Positions 13,859-16,029 of a stretch of DNA of 16,029 nt are shown here, one piece after another; position 1 is the stretch's first letter; each line of letters opens with the position of its first letter. Source of the DNA: TMED14 sp041158165 (GTDB taxonomy: Bacteria; Bacteroidota; Bacteroidia; Flavobacteriales; Schleiferiaceae); the NCBI GenBank assembly GCA_041158165.1, contig JBEBBW010000032.1:1-16029 (forward strand), read 5' to 3'. The notes below the pieces were generated by a model. That model did no database searches. It had not been told where the DNA came from and saw nothing but the letters and a program-made list of their open reading frames with translations. The position numbers and the translations under genes are program-made.

Positions 13859-14894
13859 GGAGTGAAGGTACTTCTAAGCGCGCGCTGGCCGCTCGGTCCA
13901 TTTCGCTAAACCGACCTTCGTGAAAGGCGTAGTAGGCCACCGCGCCAATCATGGCCGCGTTGTCGGTTGCGTAGCTCAAGGGCGGAATACCCACGGCAAT
14001 CCCGCGTTGGGATCCCCAGGCGCGGACTTCTCGGCGCAGCAAGCGGTTGGCGGCGACCCCTCCGGCGAGCACGGCGTAGCGATGCTCGGGCTTCAGCGCC
14101 CGGTCAAGGCGGTCGAGCAGCGGTTGGATGAGCGCCTGCCGGGCCGACGCGCACCAGTCGTCGAGGTCGGCCTCCAGGGTGTCGGGGCGAAGCTTCTGCT
14201 CTTTTTGTAGCGTGTACAAAATGCTCGTTTTGAGTCCGCTGTAGCTGAAATCTAGTCCGGGAGTCTGCATTCGTGCGAACGAAAACCGCTGCGCATTGCC
14301 CAGCTCCGCGCGGCGGTCGACTTCAGGGCCACCGGGGTAGGGAAGTCCAAACATCTTGGCCGCTTTGTCGAAGGCTTCGCCAACGGCGTCGTCAAGGGTT
14401 CCGCCCAAAAGCCGAAAGTCGAAGGGGCCGCGCACGTCAAAAAGTTGAGTGTGTCCGCCCGAAACCACCAAGGCTAAAAACGGAAATCCCTCGAGCGGCT
14501 GCTCCTGAATGCCCGGCTCTACGAGGCTGTGAGCCAGTACGTGAGCCTGAATGTGGTGCACGCCGATAAAGGGAAGCGACAGCGACTGGGCGAGGGCCTT
14601 GGCGGTCCCGTGGCCAACCAGCAGGGAGCCGAGCAGTCCGGGCCCCTCCGTCGCGGCCACCGCGTCAAGGTCGCCAAAGGCGACACCGGCCTTGGCCAAG
14701 GCAGCCTGGATCGTGGGAACTACCGTCTGGCTGTGTGCCCGAGAGGCGAGTTCCGGCACGACGCCCCCAAACGCTTCATGCACCGTCTGGCTGTAGACGA
14801 CGTTCGACAGTACAGTGCGCCCGCGAAGCACGGCCGCCCCGCTGTCGTCGCAGCTGCTTTCAATCGAAAGGATTAGGGGTTCCGTGGACTTCAT
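13851..14894 (-). CDS. tsaD: tRNA N6-adenosine threonylcarbamoyltransferase
   Basis: A 347-residue Kae1/TsaD-family ATPase that transfers the threonylcarbamoyl group to A37 of tRNAs decoding ANN codons (t6A), together with TsaB, TsaE and TsaC. N-terminal ILSIESSCDDSGAAVL (8-23) is the ASKHA nucleotide-binding start. GGVVPELASRAH (43-54) and ATEGPGLLGSLLVG (81-94) follow. The metal-binding histidines are H114 and H118 in VHHIQAH. SGGHTQL (145-151), GEAFDKAAKMFGLPYPGGP (172-190), FSYSGLKTS and the late SYATDNAAMIGAVA complete the family pattern. It leads the four-gene unit. A TAATTTTG box ends only 4 bases before the ATG, suggesting a leaderless or very short-leader transcript. Confidence 0.97.
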   Translation of the reverse strand: MKSTEPLILSIESSCDDSGAAVLRGRTVLSNVVYSQTVHEAFGGVVPELASRAHSQTVVPTIQAALAKAGVAFGDLDAVAATEGPGLLGSLLVGHGTAKALAQSLSLPFIGVHHIQAHVLAHSLVEPGIQEQPLEGFPFLALVVSGGHTQLFDVRGPFDFRLLGGTLDDAVGEAFDKAAKMFGLPYPGGPEVDRRAELGNAQRFSFARMQTPGLDFSYSGLKTSILYTLQKEQKLRPDTLEADLDDWCASARQALIQPLLDRLDRALKPEHRYAVLAGGVAANRLLRREVRAWGSQRGIAVGIPPLSYATDNAAMIGAVAYYAFHEGRFSEMDRAASARLEVPSLHG

Positions 14895-14898
14895 GGCA

Positions 14899-14906
14899 CA
14901 AAATTA
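14899..14906 (-). promoter_or_regulatory. -7 promoter box for tsaD operon (TAATTTTG)
   Basis: On the minus strand TAATTTTG is a full match to the Bacteroidota -7 consensus TAnnTTTG, ending 4 bases before the tsaD ATG. Transcription from it would start at or within a few bases of the start codon, giving a leaderless mRNA, unless the real promoter lies elsewhere. Confidence 0.45.
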
Positions 14907-14912
14907 GGGTGC

Positions 14913-14920
14913 TACCTTCG
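14913..14920 (+). promoter_or_regulatory. Possible -7 box for tamB (TACCTTCG)
   Basis: TACCTTCG matches TAnnTTTG except at the seventh base. It ends 4 bases before the tamB ATG, mirroring the tsaD box on the other strand in the same 30-base gap. Weaker than the tsaD box. Confidence 0.35.
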
Positions 14921-14924
14921 CAGC

Positions 14925-16029
14925 ATGGCTGCGCGCGCACTACGGATTATGGGATTGAGCTTGCTCGGCCTGATTTTGGCGGAGGGGTTGGCCCTGTTGT
15001 TGGTTGCGCTAAACCCGGCGTGGGTGAGTAGGCCTGCCGAAAATTGGGTTCGTAGGTACCTGGAAAATAACCCGTTAGCGGACTCTGCGCGCCTGGAGTT
15101 TGCTGCGCTCGAATGGAAGCCGCTTCGCGGAATGACCCTGCACGGGGTGCATCTTCACCGCGGCGAAGAAGGTGTTTTTTTAGGTTCGGTAGACGTTGAC
15201 GGTCTTGGTTGGCGCAACGGCCGCGTGGTGGTCCAAAACGTAACGCTTGATTCGCTCGTAGTTACCGGGGTTCCGGGCGCTCACTGGGCGGACTGGTTCC
15301 GGCCATGGAGTGATCCGGCCGATACCAGCTCATCCACACTGGCCTTTGAGGTGGATGAACTGGAGCTCGATTTTTGGGCGCGCGGACTCGAAGGCGACAC
15401 GCTGGTTGCCCCGTCGTCGCTGCGAATGCAGCGCGTGGTGTGGGAGTCAAATGCCCTTGAGGCCTTGGCGCAGCTTGAACTCGAGGTGCCTGCAGCGGGT
15501 AGCGTGCGCGCAGACCTTCGGCTTGCCAGGGATTCGTCGTCCCTTGGCTTGCAATGGCAGGCGCTCACAGCTCAGTTGGGCTACTTCGGCGAACACATTC
15601 AATTTTCACTTAAAGACACGCTATCTAATCACCTTGAAATAAGGGTAATAAAAGATAAAAATAAATGGTTACTGCCCCGCCAGTACCTCGCCTGGGACCA
15701 CTTCGCGCTTCATGCCGAAGGGTATTGGAGCGACGCGGGTGGAAACGTGACCTTGGACGGGTCGGGACTCCGTGCGGCGATTCGCAGCCAAGGAGATGCA
15801 GTGCGGCTGCGGCTGGCTGCAGACTCCAGTCAATTGCCCGACCGGGAGACGTGGTTGGCACACGGCGTAGTGAATGGGCGCTACCGCCAAGGTTCGTGGA
15901 GTCTTCTCGGAGTGGACCTTATCGCCGGATTTGGCGCACAACGTCAGCATTTCACTGAACTCAACCTCGAGGGGTCAACGTCCCGTTGGACGGCCCGCAT
16001 CGTCGAGGCGGAATACGGTACACTCACTG
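14925..16029 (+). CDS. tamB: TamB-like translocation/assembly module, N-terminal part (runs off the window)
   Basis: An open frame of 368 codons with no stop before the window ends. TamB/AsmA-like proteins are long inner-membrane-anchored periplasmic beta-groove proteins that take part in outer-membrane assembly or lipid transport. The N-terminus is a single membrane anchor (ALRIMGLSLLGLILAEGLALLLVAL, about residues 5-29) after a short basic start. The rest is beta-rich and AsmA-like: RLEFAALEWKPLRGMTLHGVHLHRGEEGVFLGSVDVDGLGWRNGRVVVQNVTLDSLVV. The call also rests on position, since tamB is commonly divergent from tsaD in Bacteroidota. A C-terminal DUF490 domain would be needed to confirm it and lies outside the window. 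Residues about 226-249 are encoded by an unusually AT-rich patch. Confidence 0.8.
   Translation, partial: MAARALRIMGLSLLGLILAEGLALLLVALNPAWVSRPAENWVRRYLENNPLADSARLEFAALEWKPLRGMTLHGVHLHRGEEGVFLGSVDVDGLGWRNGRVVVQNVTLDSLVVTGVPGAHWADWFRPWSDPADTSSSTLAFEVDELELDFWARGLEGDTLVAPSSLRMQRVVWESNALEALAQLELEVPAAGSVRADLRLARDSSSLGLQWQALTAQLGYFGEHIQFSLKDTLSNHLEIRVIKDKNKWLLPRQYLAWDHFALHAEGYWSDAGGNVTLDGSGLRAAIRSQGDAVRLRLAADSSQLPDRETWLAHGVVNGRYRQGSWSLLGVDLIAGFGAQRQHFTELNLEGSTSRWTARIVEAEYGTLT

Overview
The window is almost wall-to-wall coding DNA from a GC-rich member of the Bacteroidota, probably a Flavobacteriales-like marine or aquatic lineage. This rests on several signs: most genes lack a clear Shine-Dalgarno sequence, there are Bacteroidota-type -7 boxes (TAnnTTTG) just upstream of several start codons, and the gene content is typical (carboxypeptidase-regulatory-like secreted protein, DUF2490 barrel, tsaD divergent from tamB, eukaryote/archaea-like HisRS). 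Placement below phylum is an inference. I see no rRNA, tRNA, CRISPR array, IS element or prophage, and no gene-free stretch over 100 bases.

Layout. 1-1297 (+): 3' part of guaB (IMP dehydrogenase), cut by the window edge. 1304-2020 (-): secreted carboxypeptidase-regulatory-like protein. 2098-5117 (+): ettA and hisS, overlapping by 4 bases. 5114-6003 (-): DUF2490 barrel gene and a small tail-anchored protein gene. 6034-10235 (-): a compact photoreactivation operon, read in the order SDR, flavin reductase, DUF2256 protein (51 aa), iron-sulfur (6-4) photolyase, DASH cryptochrome; its genes overlap by 4 bases or lie 2 bases apart. 10283-11788 (+): hutH. 11817-14894 (-): tsaD, rimB-like retropepsin, rimK, rsmE, all overlapping or abutting. 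14925-16029 (+): start of tamB, running off the window.

How the genes work together. The photoreactivation operon pairs two photolyase lineages with a flavin reductase, an SDR whose catalytic Tyr position is not Tyr, and a small four-cysteine protein. This suggests a light-driven DNA repair unit with dedicated accessory or cofactor functions. The tsaD-rimB-rimK-rsmE block gathers tRNA t6A modification, ribosomal protein S6 tailing and possible trimming, and 16S rRNA methylation in one transcript. With ettA and hisS nearby, much of the window serves translation.

The most interesting material is the photolyase operon with its atypical SDR and tiny DUF2256 gene, the compact RimB/RimK modification operon, the unrecognised 90-aa membrane protein, and the back-to-back promoter boxes in the 30-base tsaD/tamB gap. 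I found no clear evidence of a wholly new defence or mobile system.
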